This document shows positions 26,193-35,162 of a stretch of 64,000 nucleotides of DNA, one piece after another. The notes under the pieces are model-generated. The model was not told the origin of the DNA. It ran no database searches and worked only from the letters and a program-made list of their open reading frames with translations. A program made the position numbers and the translations under genes. Position 1 is the stretch's first letter. Each line of letters opens with the position of its first letter. Source of the DNA: Bacillota bacterium. GTDB taxonomy: Bacteria; Bacillota; Clostridia; Acetivibrionales; JAMNXU01. The DNA is taken from assembly GCA_023623175.1 (NCBI GenBank), contig JAMNXU010000034.1, forward strand, positions 110,605-174,604. Reading direction: 5' to 3'.

Positions 26193-27566
26193 TTATAACA
26201 AGGCGCTGAAAATAAAGTTTAAAATAAACAGCAGCGTTACTATATACATGATCGGATGTACTTCTCTTGCTTTGCCTCTTGCCACTTTAACTACTACGTA
26301 GAAGATGAAGCCTGCGGCGACACCCGTCGAAATGCTGTATGCAAACGGCATAATTGCTACCGTCATGAATGCCATGACAGCTTCTTCGAAGTTGCCCCAG
26401 TCAATTTTCCCAAGGGATTCCATCATAAGCACGCCGACCACTATGAGAGCGGGAGCGGTTGCAGCCGAAGGCACTGCGAGAGCTATCGGAGCAAAGAACA
26501 GTGACAGCAGGAACAAAACTGCAACTACGACCGAGGTGAGTCCTGTTCTTCCGCCTACGCCTATACCTGCTGCGCTTTCAACATAGGTTGTCGTGTTGCT
26601 GGTTCCGAACAGCGCGCCTATTGAAGTTGCCGTGGAGTCAGCGAACAATGCCCTGTCAAGTTTCGAGGAGAAACCTTTTCCCTGGCGGAGGCTTTCCTCG
26701 TCATGCTTGTCGAATATTCCGCTCTTCCTTCCTGTGCCAAGGAAAGTACCGATCGTGTCAAAGGTATCCGTAATGCTGAATGCGAATATAACTGCAATTA
26801 TGGAGAACAATTTCGAGGGATCACTGAACAACCCTGCAATATCAAGCTTCAGGAAGGTTTCTCCGAGGTCGGAAAACGCAAATGTGTTTGCATTCAGGAC
26901 AGTTTGCCCGGTAAAAATGCCTATGATAGTTGTTGCCAGTATTCCTATGAGTATTGCGCCCTTAACCTTGAGAACCATGAGTACGACGATTATCACAAGT
27001 CCTATAAGGGCAAGGAGAGTATTCTTGTCAGTGAAGTTTGCTATGGCCGGAATTATGCCCGGGAATGCTCCGGCGGCATTTGCTTCTCCCGAAGGTGTGA
27101 AATCAAGGAAATGTGCGTTGATGAAGCCTATATATGCAATGAACAGGCCTATACCGCCGCTGATGGCGTACTGGAGCGATTCGGGTATTGCATAAATAAT
27201 CATCTTGCGAATTTTAGTAACGGTAATCAGTATGTTGATCAAACCGCAGATAAATACAATTGCCAGAGCCTGCTGCCAGGTAAGTCCCATACCCAGGCAA
27301 ACCGTATAGGTGAAAAATGCGTTAAGTCCCATACCGGGAGCCAATGCGTAAGGAACGTTGGCAACGAGACCCATAATCAATGTACCCACTACTGTAGCAA
27401 TAACCGTTGCGATAAACACTCCGCCGCGGTTCATTCCTGCCTGGCCCAATATGTCCGGGTTGACGAAGAGAATATAGGCCATTGTCACGAACGTGGTGAG
27501 ACCGGCCATTATTTCAGTCCGAACATTAGTGCCGTGTTCTCTTAGTTTGAAAAATCTCTCCAACAT
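26193..27566 (-). CDS. NCS2-family purine permease (AdeQ/PbuG-like)
   Basis: 457 residues with about 12 membrane spans. It shows the AzgA-type NCS2 features: TEIMAGLTTFVTMAYILFVNPDILG near the N-terminus, VPYALAPGMGLNAFFTY, ISGGIGLFIAYIGF, and FAFSITDTFDTIGTFLGTG followed by SKLDRALFADSTATSIGALFGTSNTTTYVESAAGI. Members import adenine, hypoxanthine or guanine with protons. Upstream of the purE cluster and behind paired PurBox-like elements, it is probably co-regulated with purine synthesis. ATG behind GAGGGGG. Confidence 0.93.
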   Translation of the reverse strand: MLERFFKLREHGTNVRTEIMAGLTTFVTMAYILFVNPDILGQAGMNRGGVFIATVIATVVGTLIMGLVANVPYALAPGMGLNAFFTYTVCLGMGLTWQQALAIVFICGLINILITVTKIRKMIIYAIPESLQYAISGGIGLFIAYIGFINAHFLDFTPSGEANAAGAFPGIIPAIANFTDKNTLLALIGLVIIVVLMVLKVKGAILIGILATTIIGIFTGQTVLNANTFAFSDLGETFLKLDIAGLFSDPSKLFSIIAVIFAFSITDTFDTIGTFLGTGRKSGIFDKHDEESLRQGKGFSSKLDRALFADSTATSIGALFGTSNTTTYVESAAGIGVGGRTGLTSVVVAVLFLLSLFFAPIALAVPSAATAPALIVVGVLMMESLGKIDWGNFEEAVMAFMTVAIMPFAYSISTGVAAGFIFYVVVKVARGKAREVHPIMYIVTLLFILNFIFSALL

Positions 27567-27769
27567 AAAAAAGTGACCCCCTCATAAAATTTAATGCTTG
27601 TAAATATTAACGGTCCGGTCGTCGCCGGTCCGCTCAAGCCATTTGAAAAGGAAACCCCAAACTCCTTAAAATGACTGATCTTTGTTTGTTTTTTCGTAAG
27701 AACTTCCAGAGATAAGAGGATTCTCGCAAGAAATTATTCTGCAAACCCTGCGCTGTTTTTTACAACCCT

Positions 27770-27798
27770 ATATTATCAAAAAGGGTTGGGGTTGTCAA
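27770..27798 (-). promoter_or_regulatory. Sigma-A-type promoter of the purine permease
   Basis: On the minus strand TTGACA (27793-27798), a 17-base spacer and TAATAT (27770-27775). It leaves a leader of about 200 bases before the permease start. No known purine riboswitch core was found in the leader. Confidence 0.75.
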
Positions 27799-27802
27799 TT
27801 AA

Positions 27803-27846
27803 AAATACGAACATTTTTACGATATATTAATATATTATTCGCATTT
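27803..27846. promoter_or_regulatory. Paired PurBox-like operator next to the permease promoter
   Basis: AAATACGAACATT (27803-27815) and, inverted, ATTATTCGCATTT (27834-27846) are separated by 18 bases. The CGAA cores match the Bacillus/Lactococcus PurBox, where the regulator PurR uses two boxes in inverted orientation about 16-17 bases apart. The element begins 5 bases upstream of the -35 box. Confidence 0.65.
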
Positions 27847-27999
27847 TTTAGGATGATAATATTCTGCCCTGGCCGGATGCTGATCCGGACAAAAAATCCA
27901 AATCCCGTTTTTTTACAGGACCCGGAGATTCATGTTTTTTTTATTTTCACGCGTTGGCACAAACGTACTTATTCCGCGGTAAAATTTTATTAATAGAAT

Positions 28000-28043
28000 A
28001 TTTCCGAACATTTTAATGCTATTTAATAATTATGTTCGGATTT
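28000..28043. promoter_or_regulatory. Second paired PurBox-like operator
   Basis: ATTTCCGAACATT (28000-28012) is an exact fit to AWWWCCGAACWWT. The inverted partner ATGTTCGGATTT (28032-28043) follows after the same 18-base gap as in the pair at 27803-27846. It lies about 200 bases further from the permease promoter. Confidence 0.65.
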
Positions 28044-28255
28044 TTTTCTTCAAAGCTACATCAGCAAGTTACAACGGCAGCATTATAAAGCATCATAATA
28101 TAACTGCTTCATAACAATGCCCGCACTATTGCAACGCGCCGTAATGCCTTCGCAATTATCATGTGCTTCAAGACCTTCACAATTATCACGTTATCAATAT
28201 TTAAAAACAGAGACCGGGAACGGCTAAGTTTGAGTTTGTATATGGCATTTTGAAA

Positions 28256-28276
28256 GGTACTCTAATGAAGTGTACC
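28256..28276 (-). terminator. Possible terminator of the AEC transporter gene
   Basis: GGTAC and GTACC arms with inner CT/AG pairs, followed on the minus strand by CTTTCAAAAT. The T-run is weak. Confidence 0.4.
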
Positions 28277-28355
28277 CCCTACCCGGGTAACAGGTCAGAA
28301 CGACTAAATGTTCATTGACATCGTTTGAAAAACAGCGCCTGTGTCTGCACCCGGA

Positions 28356-29333
28356 TCAAAGGATTACATGCATTATGAAAGGCAAGGTAAAGACAGTCAG
28401 CAACGTGGAGAAAAAAACGTTCTCTGTCGCAAACTCGGTGTCGCCGTCGTATTGTCCCGACAGCGCCGTTACCAGGATAGAGCACGGCATGGCCAGCTCA
28501 AGAACTACAATGGTCTTCACGAAAGAATCAATCCAGCCGCCGAAAACGTTGAGAAGGCAGAAAACTCCAAGAGGAATTCCTACAAGTTTCAGAAAAACCA
28601 GGATATATGTCGGATAGCGCCTGAACACGTCGGAAAATCCTCCGACGCTGATTTTCGACAGCGTAAGCCCGATGAACAGCATGGTAAGGTATACAGTTAT
28701 ATTGGCGAGGGGGCTGAACGCGTTGTCGAGCAGTTTGTATACCCACCCGAGCGGTTTATATTCCTGGGCCAGGCGCTGGAAATTTATGAGGATAAATACA
28801 AGACCTATGGCATAAGCTATCGTGTTGGCGTTTACAAGGTTTCGCAGGCTTTCCCTGATGCCGGTTCCCTTTTTCTTTCCAAGAACATATATACCTACGG
28901 TCCAAAGCAGCAAATCATGGGGTATGACATAGAACATCGCATAGACAAGGCCTTTTTGTCCGAATACTTCGCCGAGCAAAGGCATGCCGATAAATCCCAC
29001 GTTGCCCAGCATCAGGTGCATGCGAAAAATCTTGGATTTCGCTTCATCAAGCTTCAAGAGCGCGCTTAATCCTATGGATAATAGCAGCGAGAGAAACATC
29101 GCCAATACTGCCAGGCAGGATATCAAAACACCGTCCACCAGCGTTTCCCTGGTAAAATTATATCCGGCAAGCGTCGTGAGAATAAGCGCGGGAGTAGTCA
29201 GTTTCACAATGAAGCGGGAAAGGAAAGTATCAGAATTTTCCGGAAAATACCCGGTTTTGCCGAAAATATATCCCGTGACTCCCAGTATGCCCAATATCAA
29301 TATTCTGTAAACTACCGTGTCTATTTGCTGCAA
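28356..29333 (-). CDS. AEC family (auxin efflux carrier-type) transporter
   Basis: 325 residues with about 10 membrane spans in two five-helix halves. N-terminal YRILILGILGVTGYIFGKTGYFPE, then RFIVKLTTPALILTTLAGYNF, MHLMLGNVGFIGMPLLGEVFG, and a C-terminal LELAMPCSILVTALSGQYDGD, all typical of the AEC/PIN-like family. Prokaryotic members move carboxylates such as malate or malonate, or related solutes; the substrate is not predictable here. The start is TTG at 29333 behind AGGGG. Confidence 0.9.
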   Translation of the reverse strand: MQQIDTVVYRILILGILGVTGYIFGKTGYFPENSDTFLSRFIVKLTTPALILTTLAGYNFTRETLVDGVLISCLAVLAMFLSLLLSIGLSALLKLDEAKSKIFRMHLMLGNVGFIGMPLLGEVFGQKGLVYAMFYVIPHDLLLWTVGIYVLGKKKGTGIRESLRNLVNANTIAYAIGLVFILINFQRLAQEYKPLGWVYKLLDNAFSPLANITVYLTMLFIGLTLSKISVGGFSDVFRRYPTYILVFLKLVGIPLGVFCLLNVFGGWIDSFVKTIVVLELAMPCSILVTALSGQYDGDTEFATENVFFSTLLTVFTLPFIMHVIL

Positions 29334-29569
29334 ATGCTACAACCCCTTAATTTGTTTCTGTTTCAAAAATGCTCTTACATGTGATTAGTCTATTTGATTA
29401 ACGCAGCTTAACCCGATTGTGCCGGCTAACCATTTACCGCCACCAGTATAGCAGAAAAAAAACTGAAGTTCTACATATTATATAAGTTTTAAGTTTAGAG
29501 TAATATAATCCGAAAAATACGAGGACATTTGGCGCGAACAGGCTGAATTCAAACCCGAAAATATAAATA

Positions 29570-30154
29570 TCAGCTTAACGCGGAATGCAATCGGCAATTA
29601 CGATCCAAGAACGAAAAGGCCGCATATATGAGAAACAGTCCGAAAAATACCAGGCTGCCGCAGCTCATCATTAGAAAAGAGGGTAATAATTTTATCCCAG
29701 GTCCACACAACTCCGCTTTTGGGAATTGCATAACAGAATACGAGAATGGCCTGGGACAATCGTCCAAGGCGTGTAAAATCCATCTTTGACGCAAGAACCA
29801 GGAATATGATATTCCTCGGCCGCACAAGGGCGCGGTCAAACTCCCCGTTGCCGAGCATGCGCGGAAACATGTCAAACCCGCGCGCCGGCATTTCCGACAG
29901 TGAAAAGGCCATCAGGACCGTGGCAAAGCATAGCAGGACCTCCTCGAACGTAAAACCCTCCACGGTGTTGAACCTTGAAAGCATAAAGTACATGCCGAGA
30001 AAGGTTGAAAACGACGTAAAAAACCGGCCGAGGACCGTCAGAAAAAAGGAACGACTCTCTTCAACGCCCGTTTTATAAGCATCCTCCCGGCCCACAACAG
30101 GAACACAAGCCAGAACAACTGCAGGGCAATGCCGTAGAATGCCTGCGCGATATT
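29570..30154 (-). pseudogene. Decayed ABC-2 exporter permeases (DUF990-like), two genes merged
   Basis: Three minus-strand frames carry pieces of one exporter. 30038-30154 encodes a permease C-terminus (AQAFYGIALQLFWLVFLLWAGRMLIKRALKRVV, then stop). The next frame (about 30030 to 29690) carries the middle of a second permease (FTFEEVLLCFATVLMAFSLSE, GNGEFDRALVRPRNIIFLVLASK, GRLSQAILVFCYAI). The continuation GSLVFFGLFLIYAAFSFLD is in a third frame near 29610-29690. The N-terminus of the second permease is missing, so the first permease's end is joined directly to the second's interior. Several deletions and at least one frameshift make it non-functional. Confidence 0.75.
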
Positions 30155-30159
30155 GCAAG

Positions 30160-30375
30160 CTATTTATAAAGCGTATGCGAAACAGTGCGATATATTTTCA
30201 GTTCTTTAATAATAAACTTGCGAACGGCTATCTTTGAAACGGCATCAAGACCTATTGTAGGTTCATCAAGGAATAACATTTTCGGGTCGTGCAACAGTGA
30301 TGCGGAAATTTCGCAGCGCATACGCTGACCGAGGCTATCATAACAAAAAGTGATTATCTGCCAGGTGGCCTTCAT
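30160..30375 (-). pseudogene. Truncated ABC exporter ATPase
   Basis: 71 codons retain only the signature and Walker B region: [35 protein letters not shown], then FIIKEL. The Walker A half and the switch-His end are gone. Homology starts abruptly at SLGQ beside the inverted repeat at 30347-30406 and stops just before the permease relics, so it belongs to the same decayed exporter. Confidence 0.8.
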
Positions 30376-30406
30376 ATTGCGCGCTTTGCCTGCTGATAAT
30401 CACTTT
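30347..30406. repeat. 12-bp perfect inverted repeat at the broken end of the ATPase relic
   Basis: AAAGTGATTATC (30347-30358) and GATAATCACTTT (30395-30406) flank 36 bases, and the pairing extends imperfectly inwards (CAGG/CCTG). It could be the ends of a transposable element left after internal deletion, or a hairpin. Confidence 0.55.
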
Positions 30407-30449
30407 CTGACTAATTGTTTTCTCTTATGCACTGCACTGTTACATAAAA

Positions 30450-31424
30450 TTATTTATCGATTATCTCCGCATACACCAATGTTTGATTCAACAACTGGTA
30501 GGCGATTTCTCCGAATGTCACGGGCCCCGCGAAAGGCGGCGTCGCTTTTCCTTCCAGTTCGCCGTACAGGTAATTCAGGATGCAGTTGCATGAAAAGACC
30601 GGTTTGACATCCCTGAGTTCCTTAAGGCGTTCATTGAATTTTTCCGCATAATTGCTGATGGGACGGGCAAAATGATATTCATTTTCCGAAAATACAGGAG
30701 CATAAAAATCCACTGTCCCGTTTTCCCGGGAAACGGTCTTAATCGACACATTTACCAGGACACTGTTGTAATCGGCCACCAGCGGAAATTTTGTGTCAAT
30801 TTTGCTTTCTTCTATGTACTCCGACAATACTACTTCCTTTCCGTCAACAAGGCATTTGGAAACCGTCAGGGCGTCTTTGTAAAATTTAATCTTTGTACCC
30901 TTTTCATCAATATCAAATATGTTGACTATACCCAGGGAAACCGTTTTGTCATCGGGCAGGCAAATATGCATTGCAACTGCCTTGTCACTGTATGAAACTC
31001 CGTTTGCCCCGTCATATACTTTGGCCTTTGAATCGGTTGAAAGGTCAAAACCCGAAATCCATCCGAAGGTAGGATTCATGAATATATCGGCGCTATAGGG
31101 CGCTTCCTTTGCAAAATACACCGCAACATCGCTGGCAAAGGGGATTATTAACATTGTCATTCCGTTGGAATATGCATCTTTTGTTATATCGAATATATTG
31201 GTCCTGTCATATACCGCGATTTTGAAATCAACAGCACAGGGGATTTCATTTACAAACAACTTGTCCTTGCTGAAGGTGCCTCCTTCTTCGGTTATGAAAT
31301 AAGGAGTGGTACCGCCTATCCATTTGCCTTTCGGCAGTTTATCCAGCAGGGACTCATCGGCAGCGATATGAAGAATTTTACCTTCGCGGATTAATTTTGC
31401 GGCTTCATCAAGATTAACAAACAT
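30450..31424 (-). CDS. Unknown cytoplasmic protein, FIST-like
   Basis: 324 residues, ATG behind GGGAGGTAG. No signal peptide or membrane span. The N-terminus (LHIAADESLLDKLPKGKWIGGTTPYF) and the C-terminal block (FSCNCILNYLYGELEG then PFAGPVTFGEIAYQLLNQTLVYAEI) resemble FIST-type sensory proteins: conserved Cys, GP-TFGEIA and LNQT. FIST domains are thought to bind small ligands such as amino acids upstream of signalling outputs. It is followed by no kinase; its only close neighbour is the 72-residue coiled-coil gene 13 bases upstream. Assignment is by resemblance only. Confidence 0.75.
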   Translation of the reverse strand: MFVNLDEAAKLIREGKILHIAADESLLDKLPKGKWIGGTTPYFITEEGGTFSKDKLFVNEIPCAVDFKIAVYDRTNIFDITKDAYSNGMTMLIIPFASDVAVYFAKEAPYSADIFMNPTFGWISGFDLSTDSKAKVYDGANGVSYSDKAVAMHICLPDDKTVSLGIVNIFDIDEKGTKIKFYKDALTVSKCLVDGKEVVLSEYIEESKIDTKFPLVADYNSVLVNVSIKTVSRENGTVDFYAPVFSENEYHFARPISNYAEKFNERLKELRDVKPVFSCNCILNYLYGELEGKATPPFAGPVTFGEIAYQLLNQTLVYAEIIDK

Positions 31425-31437
31425 GCTCTCTACCTCC

Positions 31438-31656
31438 CTAGATTTTCTTCAGTTCCTCGATGTCATTTTTCATGATCGAAGCGTATTTCTCAAAAAACAT
31501 TTTCATTTCCTGTACACACCTGCTTAGTTGTTCCGGCGACTGGTTAAGCGAATACTGCCTTTGCAGCCTTGAAATCAAAAGATTCAGCGCCAGGTTTTTG
31601 GATTCGTATTTCGCCTGTTTCTTGATTAATGCCTCCAATTTTGAATCCAGTTCCAT
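31438..31656 (-). CDS. Small coiled-coil protein, partner of the FIST-like gene
   Basis: 72 residues, ATG behind GATGAGGGAG. Almost wholly helical: MELDSKLEALIKKQAKYESK, LLISRLQRQYSLNQSPEQL, and FFEKYASIMKNDIEELKKI. No known domain. It ends 13 bases before the FIST-like protein begins, so the two form a two-gene operon and may interact. Confidence 0.7.
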   Translation of the reverse strand: MELDSKLEALIKKQAKYESKNLALNLLISRLQRQYSLNQSPEQLSRCVQEMKMFFEKYASIMKNDIEELKKI

Positions 31657-31867
31657 AACTCCCTCATCTCCCCATTTTATTTTAATGCTTATAAAAAGCT
31701 TGCAAAGTTACGGGAACCTTTTGAAATTTTAAAGAAAAGAGCGGGATTTTGTTTGCAATGATCGAAATTTGTATTTATTGCATTATACCATATATTAGAA
31801 TGCAACTGTAAAGATTTTCTTTTATTGATATTCAGAAAAATCAAACAGGCCGCTGATCCATTACAGC
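31657..31867. other. AT-rich gap upstream of the FIST-like pair
   Basis: No gene seen. It should contain the promoter of the two-gene operon; no clear -35/-10 pair stood out. Confidence 0.4.
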
Positions 31868-31905
31868 AAAAAAAGAGCCGATTGCCGGTATAACCAATCA
31901 GCTCT
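31868..31905 (-). terminator. Terminator of the MazG-like gene
   Basis: AGAGCCGATTG pairs with CAATCAGCTCT (31874-31905); on the minus strand a T-run follows (A-run 31868-31874). It lies about 40 bases after the stop. Confidence 0.88.
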
Positions 31906-31943
31906 CTGTTATTAAAAAGTATTTTAATGTTATTAACAAATAT

Positions 31944-32273
31944 TTATAATTCAGTATACTTTTTATTACTGCCAAAGGCCTTTTGAACAGGGTACTTGCG
32001 CTCGTTTTCAATCATCTTCAGCTTAAGGGCTTCTTCAACGTCAATCCCCAGTTCATGTGACAGGAGTAAAACATAATACAGCACATCCGCGAGCTCGGCC
32101 ACTATTTTGTCCCTGTTCACTTCAACGGCCTCTTCGCTGCTTTTCCACTGGAAGTTTTCAAGCAATTCACCGGCTTCCAGCAAAAGAGAAATGGCAATGT
32201 CTTTCGGGTTGTGGAACTGTTTCCAGTTCCTTTCTTCCCTGAATTTTACAATCATTTCTGTTAGCTCATTCAT
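31944..32273 (-). CDS. MazG-like nucleotide pyrophosphohydrolase (dCTPase/RS21-C6 type)
   Basis: 109 residues from ATG at 32273 (behind AGGTGG); a longer start at 32312 adds 13 residues without a site. The motif LLLEAGELLENFQW (metal-binding EAxE/ELLE) and the second pair in IVAELADVLYYVLLLSHELG (ELADV) define the all-alpha NTP pyrophosphatase fold. Such enzymes clear non-canonical or excess nucleotides. HNPKDIAISLLLEAGEL is a typical start for the short, single-domain members. Confidence 0.9.
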   Translation of the reverse strand: MNELTEMIVKFREERNWKQFHNPKDIAISLLLEAGELLENFQWKSSEEAVEVNRDKIVAELADVLYYVLLLSHELGIDVEEALKLKMIENERKYPVQKAFGSNKKYTEL

Positions 32274-32468
32274 TCTATCCACCTGCTTATTGGTTTGGCA
32301 AGCGTCATACACCCTTTTGACTTTTTCTCTTATGTTAAATAATTTAACCCTTGAAGCCGTTATTAATTACTTCCACTAATAATTACTTTCACTCAATAAT
32401 TACTTACACTCTATGATTACTTCCACTCTATAATTACTTCCGCTCAATAGTTGCATCTCGCTCAATAA

Positions 32469-34004
32469 TTATTCCCATTCAATGGTTGCCGGCGGCTTCG
32501 AGGTAATATCATAAACTATCCTGTTTACATGCCTGACTTCATTAACTATCCTGTTGGACACCCTTTCAAGCACATCATAGGGTATCCTCGCCCAGTCGCC
32601 CGTCATAAAGTCGGTGGTTGTCACCGCCCTCAGCGCTAGCGTGTAATCATAGGTCCTCTCATCTCCCATTACACCCACGGTTCTCAATCCCGTGAGCACG
32701 GTGAAGTACTGGCTGATGCTCCTGTCGAGGCCGGCTTTTGCAATTTCCTCCCTGAAAATATAATCCGAATCCCTTACAATTTCCAGCTTTTCCTTTGTCA
32801 CTTCCCCGAGTACCCTTATGGCAAGTCCCGGTCCCGGGAAGGGCTGTCTCCATACTATTTCAGCAGGCAATCCCAGTTCCTCGCCGACTTTTCTTACCTC
32901 ATCCTTGAACAGGTAGCGCAGCGGTTCTATTATTTCCCTGAAATCCACGTGTTCCGGCAGACCGCCTACATTGTGATGGCTTTTGATGACCGCGGCGTCT
33001 CCCTTTCCGCTTTCTATGACATCGGGATAAATCGTGCCCTGGACGAGGAAATCGACCTTTCCTATTTTTTTCGCTTCTTCCTCAAATACGCGGATAAACT
33101 CGTCACCGATTATCTTCCTCTTGGTCTCGGGATCCGTAACGCCCGCAAGCCTTGATAAAAACCTCTCCTGGGCGTCCACCCTGATCAGGTTCATATCAAA
33201 CTGTTTTCTGAATACCTGCTCCACCTGGTCAGCTTCATACTTCCTCAGAAGTCCGTGGTCCACGAATATGCACGTCAGCTGGTTGCCTATCGCCCTATGC
33301 ATCAGGACTGCCGATACGGAAGAATCAACTCCTCCCGACAATGCGCACAGGGCTCTTCCGCTTCCTACCTTTTCCCGGATATTCTCAACAGACTGATCAA
33401 TAAATGAAGATATTTTCCAGTCTCCGCGGCATCCGCAAACTTCAAGCAGAAAGTTTCTCAGGATATCTCTTCCCTTCGGGGTATGCTCCACCTCGGGATG
33501 GAACTGTACGGCGTAGAATCCCTTCTCGCTGTTTTCCATGGCCGCCACCGCGCAGTTTTCCGAGTGCGCCGTCCTGACAAATCCGTCGGGAAGCCTGTTC
33601 ACCGAGTAAGCATGGCTCATCCAGCAGCTCGTGTTTTCGTCCACTCCCCTGAACAACTTACTGCGGGGATCAACTGCTATGCTTGTTTTCCCGTATTCGC
33701 CGCATTCGGCCTTCTCCACGCTCCCGCCGAGCATTACGGCCATCAGCTGCATTCCGTAGCATATGCCCAGTATGGGAATTCCCAGCTCAAAAATCTCCCT
33801 GTCACAGCGCGGAGCGCCGGGTTCCGTTACGGATGCAGGACCGCCCGTGAAAACAATTCCGCGGGGGTTTAAGGATTTTATTTTTTCAACAGGAATGTTA
33901 TAGGGATAAATCTCGCAGTATACGTTTTGTTCCCTTATTCTTCTTCCGATCAGCTGGTTGTACTGACCACCGAAATCCAATACCAAAACAAGTTCGTTGT
34001 TCAA
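32469..34004 (-). CDS. guaA: GMP synthase (glutamine-hydrolysing)
   Basis: 511 residues from TTG at 34004, which gives the canonical N-terminus [19 protein letters not shown] and has AAAGGCGG upstream; the ATG at 34085 would add 27 unrelated residues. The class I glutaminase domain has Cys in GICYGMQLM and His/Glu in [10 protein letters not shown]. The ATP-pyrophosphatase domain has [14 protein letters not shown], and the dimerisation domain ends [10 protein letters not shown]. It converts XMP to GMP. Upstream lies a lone GTTCGG half-site but no full PurBox pair. Confidence 0.96.
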   Translation of the reverse strand: MNNELVLVLDFGGQYNQLIGRRIREQNVYCEIYPYNIPVEKIKSLNPRGIVFTGGPASVTEPGAPRCDREIFELGIPILGICYGMQLMAVMLGGSVEKAECGEYGKTSIAVDPRSKLFRGVDENTSCWMSHAYSVNRLPDGFVRTAHSENCAVAAMENSEKGFYAVQFHPEVEHTPKGRDILRNFLLEVCGCRGDWKISSFIDQSVENIREKVGSGRALCALSGGVDSSVSAVLMHRAIGNQLTCIFVDHGLLRKYEADQVEQVFRKQFDMNLIRVDAQERFLSRLAGVTDPETKRKIIGDEFIRVFEEEAKKIGKVDFLVQGTIYPDVIESGKGDAAVIKSHHNVGGLPEHVDFREIIEPLRYLFKDEVRKVGEELGLPAEIVWRQPFPGPGLAIRVLGEVTKEKLEIVRDSDYIFREEIAKAGLDRSISQYFTVLTGLRTVGVMGDERTYDYTLALRAVTTTDFMTGDWARIPYDVLERVSNRIVNEVRHVNRIVYDITSKPPATIEWE

Positions 34005-34214
34005 AGTCCAAACCGCCTTTCCGTGCTTTAGAATTTCGTGCCGGCAAACCGCCTGTCCCTTGCCGCCAGCCGTGTAATAATCCAACGTTCGGGATTAAAG
34101 AATAATATTAATAAAATAATCCTCAAAATAACAAAAATTTAATAATAAAATATTATAAAGGAACAGGACATGCAATGTAAAATAAAAATTGCTAATCCTT
34201 CAGTTAAGTATTTC

Positions 34215-35162
34215 TTAGAGATTCCTCATGCAAAATCCGCCGTTGAGGTAATTGAATTTTCGGCCCTGGTACCGTCCCTCCCGCCGCATTTTTTCTTCAA
34301 CGAGCTCCTGCACTTTCCACCAGCTCATGCCCCAGTTGCAAAAAAGCGTCCGCTCCTTCGGTGCTCTTCCTATAAGCCTCTGGATTACGATTTCGGGATC
34401 AAGGTATTCCAGGAACGATATGACGCGTTCCATGTACTGGTCCGGTGAAAGCGGCGTCAGTTCCCCTTTTTCGTACATCAGGCCGGCCTGGGTATCCCTG
34501 AGTATGTACAGCGAATGGCATTTTACCTGCCTGACACCCAGGGCCGAAATAACCTTCGCGCCTTCAATAACGTCCTCAAGGGTATCCATCGGCAGGTCCA
34601 CAATATAGTGCGCGCAGGAATCCAGGCCGAACCGGTTCAGCCGGATTACGGCGTCGATGAACTCGGCCAGCCCGTGGCCCCGGTTCAATACGCGCAGCGT
34701 ATGGTGATTTATCGACTGAAGTCCCAGTTCAACAACAATGTCAATGTTTTTGTCCCTTTTTATTTCTTGCAGAAATCCAAGGTACAAATCATTTATGCAG
34801 TCAGGACGCGTTGAAATGCAGATGGCGACAATGTCTTCAATACATGCTTCAAGAATGTATCTCCTGAAATCGTCGAATTTCACGTAAGTGTTGGTGAAGT
34901 TCTGGAAATAGGCAATGAATCTTGCGGCATTGTAATTCTTCCCTATATACCGGGCGTTGCGTTCAATTTGCTCCCTGACGCCGAGGCAATCGGGCAGGCT
35001 TTCAAAACCTGCCCCTTCCTCTCCGCAAAATATGCAGCCTTTTTCGCTCAGTTTCCCGTCGCGGTTGGGACAGCTGACGGGCAGGTTCACTGGCAGCTTG
35101 TACACTTTCTGCCCGTATCTTTCCCTCAGGTAGTCAGAAAACCTGTAATAAAGCCTGTTCAT
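34215..35162 (-). CDS. TIGR01212-type radical SAM protein (YhcC-like)
   Basis: 315 residues. The radical SAM cluster motif appears as CPNRDGKLSEKGCIFC (about 30-45), preceded by YLRERYGQKVYKLPVNLP. Other family blocks: AYFQNFTNTY, CISTRPDCI, VELGLQSINHHTLRVLNRGHG, and HYIVDLPMDTLEDVI. Members are oxygen-sensitive, SAM-cleaving enzymes of unsettled function. Its ATG overlaps the larC stop (ATGA), so it is translated with the lar genes. Confidence 0.92.
   Translation of the reverse strand: MNRLYYRFSDYLRERYGQKVYKLPVNLPVSCPNRDGKLSEKGCIFCGEEGAGFESLPDCLGVREQIERNARYIGKNYNAARFIAYFQNFTNTYVKFDDFRRYILEACIEDIVAICISTRPDCINDLYLGFLQEIKRDKNIDIVVELGLQSINHHTLRVLNRGHGLAEFIDAVIRLNRFGLDSCAHYIVDLPMDTLEDVIEGAKVISALGVRQVKCHSLYILRDTQAGLMYEKGELTPLSPDQYMERVISFLEYLDPEIVIQRLIGRAPKERTLFCNWGMSWWKVQELVEEKMRREGRYQGRKFNYLNGGFCMRNL

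Larger units (their letters stand above)
27847..28355. other. Gap between the AEC transporter gene and the purine permease region
   Basis: AT-rich and without a supported gene. It carries the second PurBox pair (28000-28043) and a possible terminator of the AEC gene (28256-28276). Nothing else was recognised. Confidence 0.5.

Noticed and set aside
26703..27545. 280-codon plus-strand ORF opposite the purine permease
   Set aside because: Cys- and Asn-rich shadow translation of a membrane protein with clear NCS2 motifs.
27567..27769. Purine or PRPP riboswitch in the permease leader
   Set aside because: I looked for the purine-aptamer core and ykkC-type motifs on the minus strand and found neither; short hairpins alone do not support a call.
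34075..34100. PurBox in front of guaA
   Set aside because: Only one imperfect GTTCGG half-site is present and no inverted partner at 16-18 bases.
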